From IMG/VR virus record IMGVR_UViG_3300036846_001209, positions 1 to 64,000 of that record: a stretch of 64,000 bases of DNA; one strand, written 5' to 3'. Position numbers and translations under genes: made by a program. Shown here piece by piece: positions 6,153 to 14,216 of the stretch; the first letter of the stretch is position 1, and every line of letters begins with the position of its first letter. The DNA comes from a virus. The notes beneath the pieces are model-generated. The model made no database searches and was not told the DNA's origin. It was given only the letters and a program-made list of their open reading frames with translations.

Positions 6153-8576
6153 CTAGTCCGAATCCCCGCTCTTGTCGTTCTCGGCCGCCCTGGCCTGGAT
6201 CTCCGCTTGGCGGACGTCGGCGGCGCGGTCGAGCGCGTTCTCGCGCGCCTCGTGCTGGTGGCCGACCGCGGTGTCGGCGGCGGCGGCGTGGTGGCCGAGG
6301 ATCGCCTTCATCAGGTCGACGCGGTCGGAGTTGGCCTCGGAGGCGCGGTCCTGCTCGCGGTCGCGGCTCTGGAGCGCGGCCTCGTGGGCCTTGGCGACCA
6401 GCGCCTGGCGGCGCGTCTCGGCGTCCATGCGGCGGGTCTGGGTGTCCTCCAGCTTGGCGCGCGTCTCCATCGCGTCGAGGTGGGTTGGGCCCCCCTGGCC
6501 GGCCTTGGCGAAGCCGCCCTGCTGGATCTTCGCCTGGAGCTCGGCCGACTTGGCCTGCGCGGTGTGCATGCGGGCCTGCGCCTCGGTGGTCTTGGCGTCG
6601 GCGGTCTGCTGCTGGGCCTTCATCTTGGCCTGCATCTCGAGCATCTCGGGCGGCGGCTGGCCCATCGCGCTCGGCGGCACGAAGAACTGGCTGGGGTCGT
6701 TGATGCCCATCGTCTTCAAGACGTACGTGTCGACGGCGATCGGGTCGTAGAGGCTCTGGCTCTGCCCCTGCAACTGCTTGATCCCCATCGCCTTCATGGC
6801 GCGGTGCAGGTGCGAGGCGGTGTTCGGGTCGGCCTGCGGGACGAAGTCGCAGGTGGAGATCGCGGCCAGGAAGGTCTGCTCGTCCCACGGGTTGCCCGAC
6901 GGCAGTTCGCCGTTCAGGAAATCCTCCGGGTGCTCGCGGAAGCAGTCCACCAGCAGCTTGAACTCCTCCGCCTGGCTCGAGTGCAGTCGTTTGTGGACGG
7001 ACGATTCGATCTTCGTCGCCTGCTCGATCAAAGCGAGCGTGGTGCCGACCGGCGCGTCCTGCTTGCCCTCGCCGACTTGGATCTCCGCGGTGCCGCCGAT
7101 CCGCGCCCCGGTGGTCGCCATCGAATCGACCAGTTGCATCAGCGGCGGCATCTGCGCCGTGTTGTAGGGCAGCGGCATCACCGCCTGGGAGATCGGCTTG
7201 CCAAGAGTATCGATAGGTTGCCCACCACCGGGCGGCACCCGCACGATGCTCGTTGTTTGCCGCGTCGAAGACTTGGCGATGAGGAACCCCGGGAAGTTCG
7301 AAAACATCCCGTTGTCCAGCATCTCGCGCCAAGCAGCGGTGATGGCGTTGCTGGTGTTACCGAGGATGTGGCCGAGGCCAAGATCATAGAACCCCAGGCC
7401 AGGGACGTAGGTGTACTTGACGAAGACCTTGCGCGCCTTGGGGAGCTCGTTGTCGTCCTTCGGCTTGTCGAAGTTCCGCACAAGGGAGAGCACCTGGCGC
7501 GAGGTGACGTCGAGGGTCACCCGGTAGGGGATCTCCAGCCCGCTGGCCTTGCCCTTCCACTGGTGCTCGTAGCCGGGGATGTCGAGGTCGACATAGCACT
7601 CGTAGAGGTCGCGATCGCGGTCCTCGGGGTTCTGGACGTCCTCGGCCATGCCCTGCTGGTGCTTGGCCTCGCGCTCGGCGGCGTTGAGATCGGTGGGGAC
7701 CGGCGTCTCGAGGTCGATGTCGCGGTAGGCGCCGATGATCTGCATGCGCCTGACCGTCGAAGGCGACATGCGGATGTGATGCGTCACGCGCCGGGCGTTC
7801 GCCAGGTCGGTGGCGTCGTTGGAGACGATCAGGTCGACCGCGGTCACCGTCTCGCTGACCGGGCGCATGCGCAGCGGGCAGCGGTAGACCTTCTTGAAGC
7901 TGGTGCCCTCCAGGCCCAGGCGGAAGAACATGCGGTCGGTGTCGGGGTAGTACTCGGTGGCGTGCGCCGTCAGGTAGTGGTTCATGTCGAGCTCGAGCGC
8001 GTCGGCGCTCAGGTTCGTCTCGGCGCCGCCCGACGAGTCGTTGCGGATCTTCATCGGCCCGTCGGTGGGCAGGAGCTCGGCGCGGGCGTTGGCCTGGAAG
8101 CGCAGCACGCTCTCCAGCAGCAGCGGGTGGCGGACCTTCGACATGCCCTCGACCGGGGCGCCGTCGACGGTGGCCTGCAGCCCCGGGATCTCGATGGTGA
8201 CGCCCAGCAGCTTGATGAAGGTGGCGACGGTGTCGATCCACTCCTTGCGGCTTTGGATGTCGTCGTCGATGCCGCGCATGATCGTCTCGGTGAGGGTGCC
8301 GAGTTCGCGCTCGCCGATCTCGTCGGCCAGGTTGTCGAACCACTCCTGCTGGCGGTTGTGGCCGATGCCGTAGAGCGGCTTGTCGTTCATCGAGATGGTG
8401 ACGGAGCCGTCACCGTGCTCGATGGAGAGCACCTCGCCGTCGGTGTTGACCTCGGGGCTGTCGGCGTCCTCGTTGGGATCGACGTCGACGATGATGTCGT
8501 CGCCGACCGGGTCGGCGTCTGGCATCACCAGCCGCAGGTTGGCCCGGCCGAAGCCGCGGAGCGGACCGCGCGCCAT
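6153..8576 (-). CDS. Portal protein, podovirus (P22-like) type, 807 aa
   Basis: Forms the dodecameric channel through which DNA enters and leaves the head. It is large, like P22-type portals. After an acidic N-terminus come a mixed alpha/beta core (about 80-560) and, from about 630, a long Ala/Gln/Arg/Glu coiled coil that matches the C-terminal barrel. Segments such as RHPLLLESVLRFQANARAE and the DRMFFRLGLEGTSFKKVY region are typical of this portal class. It lies downstream of terL with two small genes between, a standard order. Start is one base after the upstream TGA. Confidence 0.85.
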   Translation of the reverse strand: MARGPLRGFGRANLRLVMPDADPVGDDIIVDVDPNEDADSPEVNTDGEVLSIEHGDGSVTISMNDKPLYGIGHNRQQEWFDNLADEIGERELGTLTETIMRGIDDDIQSRKEWIDTVATFIKLLGVTIEIPGLQATVDGAPVEGMSKVRHPLLLESVLRFQANARAELLPTDGPMKIRNDSSGGAETNLSADALELDMNHYLTAHATEYYPDTDRMFFRLGLEGTSFKKVYRCPLRMRPVSETVTAVDLIVSNDATDLANARRVTHHIRMSPSTVRRMQIIGAYRDIDLETPVPTDLNAAEREAKHQQGMAEDVQNPEDRDRDLYECYVDLDIPGYEHQWKGKASGLEIPYRVTLDVTSRQVLSLVRNFDKPKDDNELPKARKVFVKYTYVPGLGFYDLGLGHILGNTSNAITAAWREMLDNGMFSNFPGFLIAKSSTRQTTSIVRVPPGGGQPIDTLGKPISQAVMPLPYNTAQMPPLMQLVDSMATTGARIGGTAEIQVGEGKQDAPVGTTLALIEQATKIESSVHKRLHSSQAEEFKLLVDCFREHPEDFLNGELPSGNPWDEQTFLAAISTCDFVPQADPNTASHLHRAMKAMGIKQLQGQSQSLYDPIAVDTYVLKTMGINDPSQFFVPPSAMGQPPPEMLEMQAKMKAQQQTADAKTTEAQARMHTAQAKSAELQAKIQQGGFAKAGQGGPTHLDAMETRAKLEDTQTRRMDAETRRQALVAKAHEAALQSRDREQDRASEANSDRVDLMKAILGHHAAAADTAVGHQHEARENALDRAADVRQAEIQARAAENDKSGDSD

Positions 8577-8577
8577 C

Positions 8578-8847
8578 TCAGGCCTCCCAGACCGCGATGA
8601 TCTTGTCGCCAGCGCCCATGTCTTCGGCGCGCGGCGGCCCGTAGGTCACGTAGCGGATCAGGCCGTCGGGGCCGTAGCGCCAGCGCTGGTGGACGCCGTC
8701 GACCTCGGCGTCGATCACCTCGCCATGCCGCACCGCGCTCGCTGGCGGCTCGGGGACCTCCTCGCGGGTGAGGATGCGCCCGCCGTCCGCCTTGCAGAAG
8801 TCGGTGAGGGTGATCTCGACGATCGGGACGCTCTTCAGGCGCGCCAT
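8578..8847 (-). CDS. Hypothetical protein between terL and portal, 89 aa
   Basis: The start at 8847 (MARLKSVPIVEITL) is preferred over an upstream in-frame ATG because it lies one base after the previous stop in the recurring TGAG-ATG junction. Small beta-rich protein with a helical insert; the C-terminus ends AGDKIIAVWEA. No known family. Confidence 0.65.
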   Translation of the reverse strand: MARLKSVPIVEITLTDFCKADGGRILTREEVPEPPASAVRHGEVIDAEVDGVHQRWRYGPDGLIRYVTYGPPRAEDMGAGDKIIAVWEA

Positions 8848-8848
8848 C

Positions 8849-9070
8849 TCAGTTCGGCCTTTCGAACTCGGCCTCGTAGAGGTCGAGGCCGCGCTGGGCG
8901 GCGGCATCGTCGATGTTGGCGGCGATCTCGTAGCGGCGCCGGGGTAGCTGCTTGCCGCCCCTCACCTCGCCCCAGACCGTCACCACGAACGGCGTCATGC
9001 CCACCGGGCAGTCGAACTTGCCGACATCGACGATCGCCTGCGCCAGGACCTGGGGCTGCTCCATCTGCAT
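8849..9070 (-). CDS. Hypothetical protein, 73 aa
   Basis: Small protein with GMTPFVVTVWGEV and a C-terminal helix containing RGLDLYEAEFERPN. A GGAGGG ribosome site lies 4 bases before the first ATG; a second ATG two codons in is slightly better spaced. It opens the short series leading to the portal gene. Confidence 0.65.
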   Translation of the reverse strand: MQMEQPQVLAQAIVDVGKFDCPVGMTPFVVTVWGEVRGGKQLPRRRYEIAANIDDAAAQRGLDLYEAEFERPN

Positions 9071-9080
9071 GGCGCCCTCC

Positions 9081-9100
9081 GGGGGTTGCCGAAGCCCCCC
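9081..9100 (-). other. Hairpin between terL and the pre-portal genes
   Basis: A G5/C5 inverted repeat with a short loop sits in the 74-bp gap after the large terminase stop and just before the ribosome site of the next gene. No T-run follows, so it is more likely an mRNA-stabilising or attenuating element than a terminator. Confidence 0.35.
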
Positions 9101-9144
9101 ATCCTTGCGGTGTCCTTAACGGTGAGCCGGGGGGGCGCAGCGCG

Positions 9145-10938
9145 TCAGGTGCCAGGATAGAGGGGCTCCGGCTGCCTCGTATACTGCTTGGCCTCTTCGA
9201 TCGCGACAAGCCGTTCGGCGGGCAGCGTCAGCATCCCCCGGTCGCGCAGCCAGCGCAGCGCCTGGGAGACGGTGTCGACGAGGTCGTCGTGCGCGCCGTG
9301 CGGGAAGGACTCGACCTGGCGACAGACCTCCTCGGCCCACACCCGGAAAGTCGGCATCCCCGGTAGGGATGGTGCGTAGACGATGCCCTCGCGCACCGGC
9401 ACCAGCAGCGCCTCGCCGTTCGAATCGCGCATGATGCGCCCGGCGCCGTCGCGCTTCTCCTTGAGCTCGGGGGCGAACAGCGGCACCACCGAGTGCAGGC
9501 GGCTGAGCTTGTCGGCGCTCTTCGGGTCGTTCAGTTCCACGCCCCACGGCTCGGTGGCGTAGAGGCGCACCATCTCCTGGCTGACCGAGATGCCCGAGGC
9601 CTTGTTCTCGATCAGCAGCAGATCGACCTTCATGCGCTTGCAGGTGTCTGCCGTCGTGGTGACGAGTTCGTGCAGGGCGAGGCGCTTCTGCCAGGCGTGC
9701 ATCAGCATCACCCGCGGCGCGGGCTCGTCGTAGGTCCGCTCGCCCATGTAGACCGGCCGCCCGTCGTGGTTGATGTAGCGGCCGGGCACCGCTTCGACGC
9801 CGTGGCTCCAGATCCCCCAGACGGTCAGCGCCGAGTAGTCGTTCTCGGTGCGCTCGGTGTAGGCGGTGTCGAGCGACGCCAGGATGAAGTCCATCGGCGG
9901 GTATTGCTCGGCCTCCCAGGCGTTCCACCAGGCGTACTTGATGACCCCGCCGCCCTTCGGCTTCGGGCTCTGCTCGAGTTGGCCCGCGGCCGCGAACGGG
10001 CCCAGCGTCTGCTCCAGCAGCTTCACCGCCCGGTCGCTGAAGCGCTCGGGCCAGAGCAGCGCGCCCTCGCCGGGGCCGCCGTTCTGGGTGGCGCGCGGGT
10101 CCGACCAGCCGATCGACGTCGTGTAGTAGCGGTCGGCGTCGTAGTGCATCGGCAGGATCAGCGTCTGCCACTCGCCGATCTGCTGCTCCAGCACGTGGCC
10201 GGTGAGGTCGTTCTCGGCGAGGCGCTGCTGGATGATCACGAACGAGCCGGCGTCGAGGTCGTTGAGGCGGGTCGAGGCGGTGGTGTCCCACCAGTCGATC
10301 ACCTCGGCGATCGCCGCTTCCGAGAAGGCCTCGTTCGCCGCGTTGGGGTCGTCGATCATAAAGATGTTGCCGCCGAAGCCGGTGGCGGTGCCGCCGATGG
10401 AGGTCACCAGCCGCTCGCCGCCGCGGTCGTTGGCGAAGCGGTGGGCGGTGTTCTCGTCGGTCAGCAGCGCGAAGCGCTTGCCCCAGCGCTGCTGATACCA
10501 GCGCGTGTTGATCAGGCGGCGGTTGCGGAGGCTGAAGCGGAGGCTCAGCTTCTCGGCGTAGGAGCCGTAGACGAACTGGCAGCCCGGCCCGCTGGTCGGC
10601 GAGTCGAAGGCCTGGCACCAGACCCACGACGGGAAGCAGACGCTGCAGAGCGTCGATTTGCCGGACCTGGGCGGGATGTTGATGATCAGCCGGGTGATCT
10701 GGCCGTCGACGACCGCCTCGAGGTGTTCGGCGATCGCCTCCAGCGGCCAGCCGTCGCGGAACGGGGCGGGGTCGATCTGCTTCCAGGCCGACCGGGTGAA
10801 GGTGGAGAACGACTCCTCGCAGTCGTAGGCGTTCATCTCGAGGAGTTGCTGGCTGGGGTCGATCTCCACCCCGGCGTAGTCGATGAGTACACGCTGGCCC
10901 ATGCGACCAAGCTCGCTGATCGTGGTCGCCGTGACCAT
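9145..10938 (-). CDS. terL: Terminase large subunit (ATPase/nuclease), 597 aa
   Basis: DNA-packaging motor. The ATPase has Walker A PPRSGKS at 89-95 and Walker B IFMIDDP at about 192-198. The RNase H-like nuclease has SLDTAYT with Asp357, LLIENKASG with Glu444, and HDDLVDT at 550-556. Length is normal for phage TerL with both domains. The ATG at 10938 is supported by an AGGAGGG ribosome site. It lies 5.7 kb downstream of terS on the same strand, separated by modification and small genes, rather than next to it as usual. Confidence 0.95.
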   Translation of the reverse strand: MVTATTISELGRMGQRVLIDYAGVEIDPSQQLLEMNAYDCEESFSTFTRSAWKQIDPAPFRDGWPLEAIAEHLEAVVDGQITRLIINIPPRSGKSTLCSVCFPSWVWCQAFDSPTSGPGCQFVYGSYAEKLSLRFSLRNRRLINTRWYQQRWGKRFALLTDENTAHRFANDRGGERLVTSIGGTATGFGGNIFMIDDPNAANEAFSEAAIAEVIDWWDTTASTRLNDLDAGSFVIIQQRLAENDLTGHVLEQQIGEWQTLILPMHYDADRYYTTSIGWSDPRATQNGGPGEGALLWPERFSDRAVKLLEQTLGPFAAAGQLEQSPKPKGGGVIKYAWWNAWEAEQYPPMDFILASLDTAYTERTENDYSALTVWGIWSHGVEAVPGRYINHDGRPVYMGERTYDEPAPRVMLMHAWQKRLALHELVTTTADTCKRMKVDLLLIENKASGISVSQEMVRLYATEPWGVELNDPKSADKLSRLHSVVPLFAPELKEKRDGAGRIMRDSNGEALLVPVREGIVYAPSLPGMPTFRVWAEEVCRQVESFPHGAHDDLVDTVSQALRWLRDRGMLTLPAERLVAIEEAKQYTRQPEPLYPGT

Positions 10939-10980
10939 CGCCCTCCTGGCGTTCGTCGTCTACGTCGCGCTGGGCCTGCG

Positions 10981-11202
10981 CTAGACCGGCGCGTCGGTGT
11001 AGCCGATCACCCCGTAGCCGGGCAGGATCACCACGAAGGTCGGACCCCAGTCGGTCGGGATCGGGTCGGCGTGGGTGCGGATGCCCACGGGATCCGGCGC
11101 GGTCGGCCAGGGCAGCAGGAGCTCGCGCAGGTAGGCGACGAGCTCGGGGCGCCCCGCCACCTCGATCGTCGGCTTGTCCTTGCCGCGCTCGCGGAACCTC
11201 AT
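10981..11202 (-). CDS. Hypothetical protein, 73 aa
   Basis: Basic N-terminus (MRFRERGKDKP) and a more hydrophobic C-terminal half (FVVILPGYGVIGYTDAPV). It starts by ATGA overlap with the SpoVG-like gene and ends 42 bases before terL. No family recognised. Confidence 0.6.
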   Translation of the reverse strand: MRFRERGKDKPTIEVAGRPELVAYLRELLLPWPTAPDPVGIRTHADPIPTDWGPTFVVILPGYGVIGYTDAPV

Positions 11203-11516
11203 CGGTCGATCGCGTCGGGCGGCAGGCGCTTGATCGCCGCCAGCACCTCGGAGCGCCAGCGGTCCTGCGCCGTGCCGGTCGCGAAGCTGATGGTGGGCGT
11301 GTAGCGGCGCTTGCCGCGGTCATCGACGAGCGCCTTGCCGTCCTGGCCCACCATCGGGGCGTTGGGCAGGCCCACCGAGAGCTCGCCGTCCTGGCGGCGG
11401 AAGACGCTGATCCCGTGGATGATCAACCCGGATGGGAAGGCGATGTCGACGCGCGCCTTCAGGTACGGGTTGCCCGACACCGGGACGATCTTCGCCACCT
11501 GCGCCTGGTCGGTCAT
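11199..11516 (-). CDS. SpoVG-like beta-rich protein, 105 aa (tentative)
   Basis: The order of segments resembles SpoVG: a strand with LKARVDIAF, then GLIIHGISVFRR, then a GELSVGLPNAP loop, then a return strand and a C-terminal helix (RWRSEVLAAI). SpoVG proteins are small nucleic-acid-binding regulators, and phage versions occur. The start at 11516 is set by ATGA overlap with the upstream gene. The similarity is by eye only and could be convergent. Confidence 0.55.
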   Translation of the reverse strand: MTDQAQVAKIVPVSGNPYLKARVDIAFPSGLIIHGISVFRRQDGELSVGLPNAPMVGQDGKALVDDRGKRRYTPTISFATGTAQDRWRSEVLAAIKRLPPDAIDR

Positions 11517-11776
11517 GGCGTCTCGTCGGCCGGGTAGAGGCTGACCTTGCCGCCGGTCAGGTCGAAGTCCTCCCAGGCCAGCCGCATCGGGATGATCGCG
11601 TGCGGCTCCGTCCACGGCACCGGGATGCAGGCCAGGACGCCCCAGGCGCGGATCTCATGCACGACCGCGAGCGCGCGCGTGAAGCAGATGCCAGAGCCGT
11701 CGCTGGCCGAGGCGGGCGAGGTCACCTCGACGATGTCGCCGACCGCGAGGGCGGCCTTCTTCTCGTCCTCGGTCAT
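11513..11776 (-). CDS. Hypothetical small beta-rich protein, 87 aa
   Basis: Starts at the ATG that overlaps the upstream TGA; an ATG three codons earlier is less likely. After a helical N-terminus it reads as strands (GDIVEVTSP, ACIPVPWTEPHAIIP, EDFDLTG), suggesting a small barrel or tower. One of five adjacent genes linked by ATGA overlaps, so stoichiometric expression is likely. No function assigned. Confidence 0.65.
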   Translation of the reverse strand: MTEDEKKAALAVGDIVEVTSPASASDGSGICFTRALAVVHEIRAWGVLACIPVPWTEPHAIIPMRLAWEDFDLTGGKVSLYPADETP

Positions 11777-12195
11777 GCGTCCCAAGGCCCCTTCGGGCCG
11801 CTGCGGTCACGGTCGAGCTCGTAGTCGACCGTGCGCCGCCAGGAGCGCCGGATGACCTCGGCGCTGGTGCGCGCGACGTCGTCGGGGTCGTACGAGAACA
11901 GCGCCGCGCCCATGCCGACCGCCGTCACCACGCCCAGCAGGGCGTGGGTCGGGATGTCGTCGGGGTGGCCCGAGTCGCCGCGGTGACGCTGCGCCCAGTG
12001 CAGGATGCGCTGCACCGCCAAGCTCACCGTGGTCTGCACGAGCTCGGCCTCGGTGACGTCCTTCGCCAGGCTCGGGTCGGCGGTCAGCGCCAACTGGCGG
12101 CACTCGGCCAGGAAGGCGTCGGCGCCCGGCTCGGTGCCCTCGGGCTTGAACGAGGTGCGCAGCGGCTCCATCGGCGGCAGTTTCGGGCGGCTCAT
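11773..12195 (-). CDS. Hypothetical helical protein, 140 aa
   Basis: Mostly helical; a central stretch (HALLGVVTAVGMGAALFSY) is hydrophobic but probably too rich in small residues and too short to be a clear membrane span. The C-terminus is Arg/Asp-rich. Coupled by ATGA on both sides. Unrecognised. Confidence 0.65.
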   Translation of the reverse strand: MSRPKLPPMEPLRTSFKPEGTEPGADAFLAECRQLALTADPSLAKDVTEAELVQTTVSLAVQRILHWAQRHRGDSGHPDDIPTHALLGVVTAVGMGAALFSYDPDDVARTSAEVIRRSWRRTVDYELDRDRSGPKGPWDA

Positions 12196-12428
12196 GCGCC
12201 GTCTCCGGTCGGCAGGAAGGTGGTGTGCTCGTGGTGGCCGAGCATGATCTCGATCGCCGTCTCGGCAGCCTGGGCGGCGTCGGTGATCAGCTTGCGCGGC
12301 AGCACCGTGCCGAGGCCGTCGCGCGCGGGGATCTTCATCACCGCCAGGATCAGGTGCGACTCGACCGTGAACGGATCGGGCGTGTCGCCCACCATCAGCA
12401 GGCTCTCTGGCTTCAGTCGTTCGTCCAT
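12192..12428 (-). CDS. Hypothetical protein, 78 aa
   Basis: Small protein with a hydrophobic helix (HLILAVMKIP) and a C-terminal helix (AAQAAETAIEIMLGHHEH). A GAGGAGACGGGAAG ribosome site precedes the ATG. The 34-bp gap before it holds an 18-bp perfect palindrome. Confidence 0.65.
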   Translation of the reverse strand: MDERLKPESLLMVGDTPDPFTVESHLILAVMKIPARDGLGTVLPRKLITDAAQAAETAIEIMLGHHEHTTFLPTGDGA

Positions 12429-12449
12429 CTTCCCGTCTCCTCTTCGGGT

Positions 12450-12467
12450 GTTGACTTATAAGTCAAC
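12450..12467. promoter_or_regulatory. Perfect 18-bp palindrome (operator candidate)
   Basis: GTTGACTTATAAGTCAAC reads identically on both strands. It overlaps the stop codon of the 77-residue gene and lies just before the ribosome site of the 78-residue gene. It is AT-rich in a very GC-rich region. It is a good dimeric-repressor operator candidate; it shares TTGAC/GTCAA half-sites with the inverted repeats at two early promoters, though in the opposite arrangement. Confidence 0.5.
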
Positions 12468-12696
12468 TCTTCTGGTCGGCATCCTCCCTGAGCAGCCCCT
12501 CGAGGAGGCCGCCGGTTTCCACCCCCGCTTCGTGCATCGCACGCCGCACCGCCGCCGCGCAGCCGTACAGCTTGGCGCCGAGCAGCCAGCCCAGCGTCAG
12601 GTTGAGGTGGTCCCAGTAGCTGCCGTCATCGGCCGCCACCTCCGCCACCGCCGCCTTGAACAGGCGCCGCATCTGGGTCGGCTCGTCTTCGCGCAT
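12463..12696 (-). CDS. Hypothetical protein overlapping upstream gene by 71 bp, 77 aa
   Basis: Helical protein with WDHLNLTLGWLLGAKLYG in the middle. Its ATG lies 71 bases inside the previous gene in another frame, but a strong GAAGAGGAG ribosome site sits at the right distance, so the overlap appears genuine. Function unknown. Confidence 0.6.
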   Translation of the reverse strand: MREDEPTQMRRLFKAAVAEVAADDGSYWDHLNLTLGWLLGAKLYGCAAAVRRAMHEAGVETGGLLEGLLREDADQKS

Positions 12697-13228
12697 CTTC
12701 CATCTCCTCTTCGCGCCACGCTTTCAGGTCCGCCAGCGGCCAGAGCTCGCTCTGCGGCATGTACCAGATGTCCTCGCCGTACCGGGTCTGGCGCTTCCAC
12801 CGGTCGACCGTCACCTCGCGCCCCCAGCGCCAGCCGAGTAGCCAGACCACATGGCCGGCGCTCCAGATGCCGAGCAGCCACGGCGAGTCGCCGTGCTTGA
12901 GGTCGCGCGGTCTGAGGATCAGGTCGCCGCCCTGGTTCAGGGTGCCGCGCGTGTAGACGCCGGTGCGGCCGCGCCCGACGTCCGGCGCCGCGAAGTCGCC
13001 CAGCGCCCCGTCCCACGGCTCGTCGAAGTAGAAGGCCGCCGCCTTCTCGACCACGCAGCCGATCACCTGATTGAAGGCCGCCTGCTTGACGGTGCCGTCG
13101 TAGGTGCGGCGGTTCTCCTCGACGTCCTGCATCTGCCGCGCGCCCGCCTTCGCGTAGGCGTCCACCATCTCGGGCGTCGTCATCGTCACCCGGATCACCC
13201 GGTCGGACCGCTCTGCCACCGTCGCCAC
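12626..13228 (-). CDS. Hypothetical phage protein, possible nuclease-fold, 200 aa
   Basis: The plan is one I have met in many uncharacterised phage proteins: an N-terminal helix, QVIGCVVEKAAAFYF, a DVG...TRGTL stretch, DLILRPRDLKHGDSPWLLGIW, GWRWGREVT, and a closing YMPQSELWPLADL. The spaced acidic residues followed by D-x(n)-hydrophobic strands recall PD-(D/E)XK folds, but a clear active site is not obvious. It ends in a Gly8-Arg tail coded by a G-rich run. GTG start with GAAGAGGAG ribosome site. It follows the PP-loop protein. Confidence 0.65.
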   Translation of the reverse strand: MATVAERSDRVIRVTMTTPEMVDAYAKAGARQMQDVEENRRTYDGTVKQAAFNQVIGCVVEKAAAFYFDEPWDGALGDFAAPDVGRGRTGVYTRGTLNQGGDLILRPRDLKHGDSPWLLGIWSAGHVVWLLGWRWGREVTVDRWKRQTRYGEDIWYMPQSELWPLADLKAWREEEMEDARRRADPDAAPVQGGGGGGGGR

Positions 13229-13241
13229 CGGCCTCTCCTCT

Positions 13242-14216
13242 TCAGCCGCAGATCAGCCCGCACTCCACGTCGTGCTCGTCCTCGTCGGGACCCTCGGCCA
13301 GCGAGGGCGCGTTCTGGGCGAAGTCGAAGAAGCCCTGGCCGTGCGCCACCTCGGCGAGCTCGGCGACGCCGTACTCGGTCACGAACTGGCCGCCCAGCCC
13401 CGTCGCCTTCTGCTTGGCGAGCGCCTCCGCCGCCACCCACCAGGCCTCCACCCCCGGGTTCTCGCGGATGATGGTGACCTTCTTCTCCCGGCTCTTCAGG
13501 AAGCAGAGGTCGCAGTTGCCCTCGTAGTCGCGAAGCTCGAGGTCGAAGCCCTGCGGATGCACCCGGGTCTGGAAGCTCCTGCCCTCGCCCCACCAGAAGT
13601 CCAAGACGTCGCGCTTGGTGATGCGCCCGTTCGCCAGCGGCATCACCGCCCGGAACGGCTCCTTCGCCGCGTCGTTGCGCGCCAGCGCCTTCAAGACCCG
13701 GTGGCCCTCGTCGTGGCGCAGCCCCACCACGTTCTTCCAGTGCGTCCAGCCCAGGTCCCGCTGCGCGAAGCGCTTCGCCGTCTCCACCTTCAGGGTCATC
13801 GAGCAGAACCGCGTCACCGCGTTCGGCGCGTACTGCTTCATGGCGATCAGCGCCATGAACGGCTCGCCGGCGCGGCTTGCCGAGTTGTAGCCCACCACCG
13901 CGTAGCCGACCGGCTCGACGAGGTAGGCGCGGTCAGGATCGGCATCCAGCCAGGCCGCCAGCGACGGGCGCAGCGCCTCGGTCGGGCGCGGCCGCCACTC
14001 CAGCCAGTGGACGCGGATCCCCCAGCGGCTCTCCACCTCGTGGACGAAGCGCAGCGTCTCCTCGCGCTCCTTCGCCGTGTTGCAGAACTGCACCACGACG
14101 TCGGCGGGCAGGTAGCCGCCCCAGGCGTGGATGATGCGCCAGAGCATGTAAGCACTGGTCCGCCCGCCCGAGAAACTGATCAGCGCCGGGCCCTCGACGC
14201 GGAACGGGTCGCTCAT
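13242..14216 (-). CDS. PAPS-reductase-like PP-loop protein, 324 aa
   Basis: The N-terminus has SFSGGRTSAYML (15-26), the SGGxxS pyrophosphate loop of the adenine nucleotide alpha-hydrolase superfamily in PAPS reductase/DndC style. Further on are RFCSMTLKVETAKRF and a NCDLCFLKS pair of cysteines (about residue 235) that could bind metal or a cluster. Phage homologues are often called PAPS reductase but are longer than the enzyme and may act in nucleic-acid or base modification. It overlaps the methyltransferase gene by ATGA, which suggests a shared DNA-modification role (inference). Confidence 0.8.
   Translation of the reverse strand: MSDPFRVEGPALISFSGGRTSAYMLWRIIHAWGGYLPADVVVQFCNTAKEREETLRFVHEVESRWGIRVHWLEWRPRPTEALRPSLAAWLDADPDRAYLVEPVGYAVVGYNSASRAGEPFMALIAMKQYAPNAVTRFCSMTLKVETAKRFAQRDLGWTHWKNVVGLRHDEGHRVLKALARNDAAKEPFRAVMPLANGRITKRDVLDFWWGEGRSFQTRVHPQGFDLELRDYEGNCDLCFLKSREKKVTIIRENPGVEAWWVAAEALAKQKATGLGGQFVTEYGVAELAEVAHGQGFFDFAQNAPSLAEGPDEDEHDVECGLICG

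Noticed and set aside
10900-10983. Plus-strand 27-codon frame with one hydrophobic span, antisense to the start of terL
   Set aside because: It overlaps the ribosome site and N-terminal codons of terL on the other strand, has no ribosome site of its own and is alone on that strand; most likely chance.
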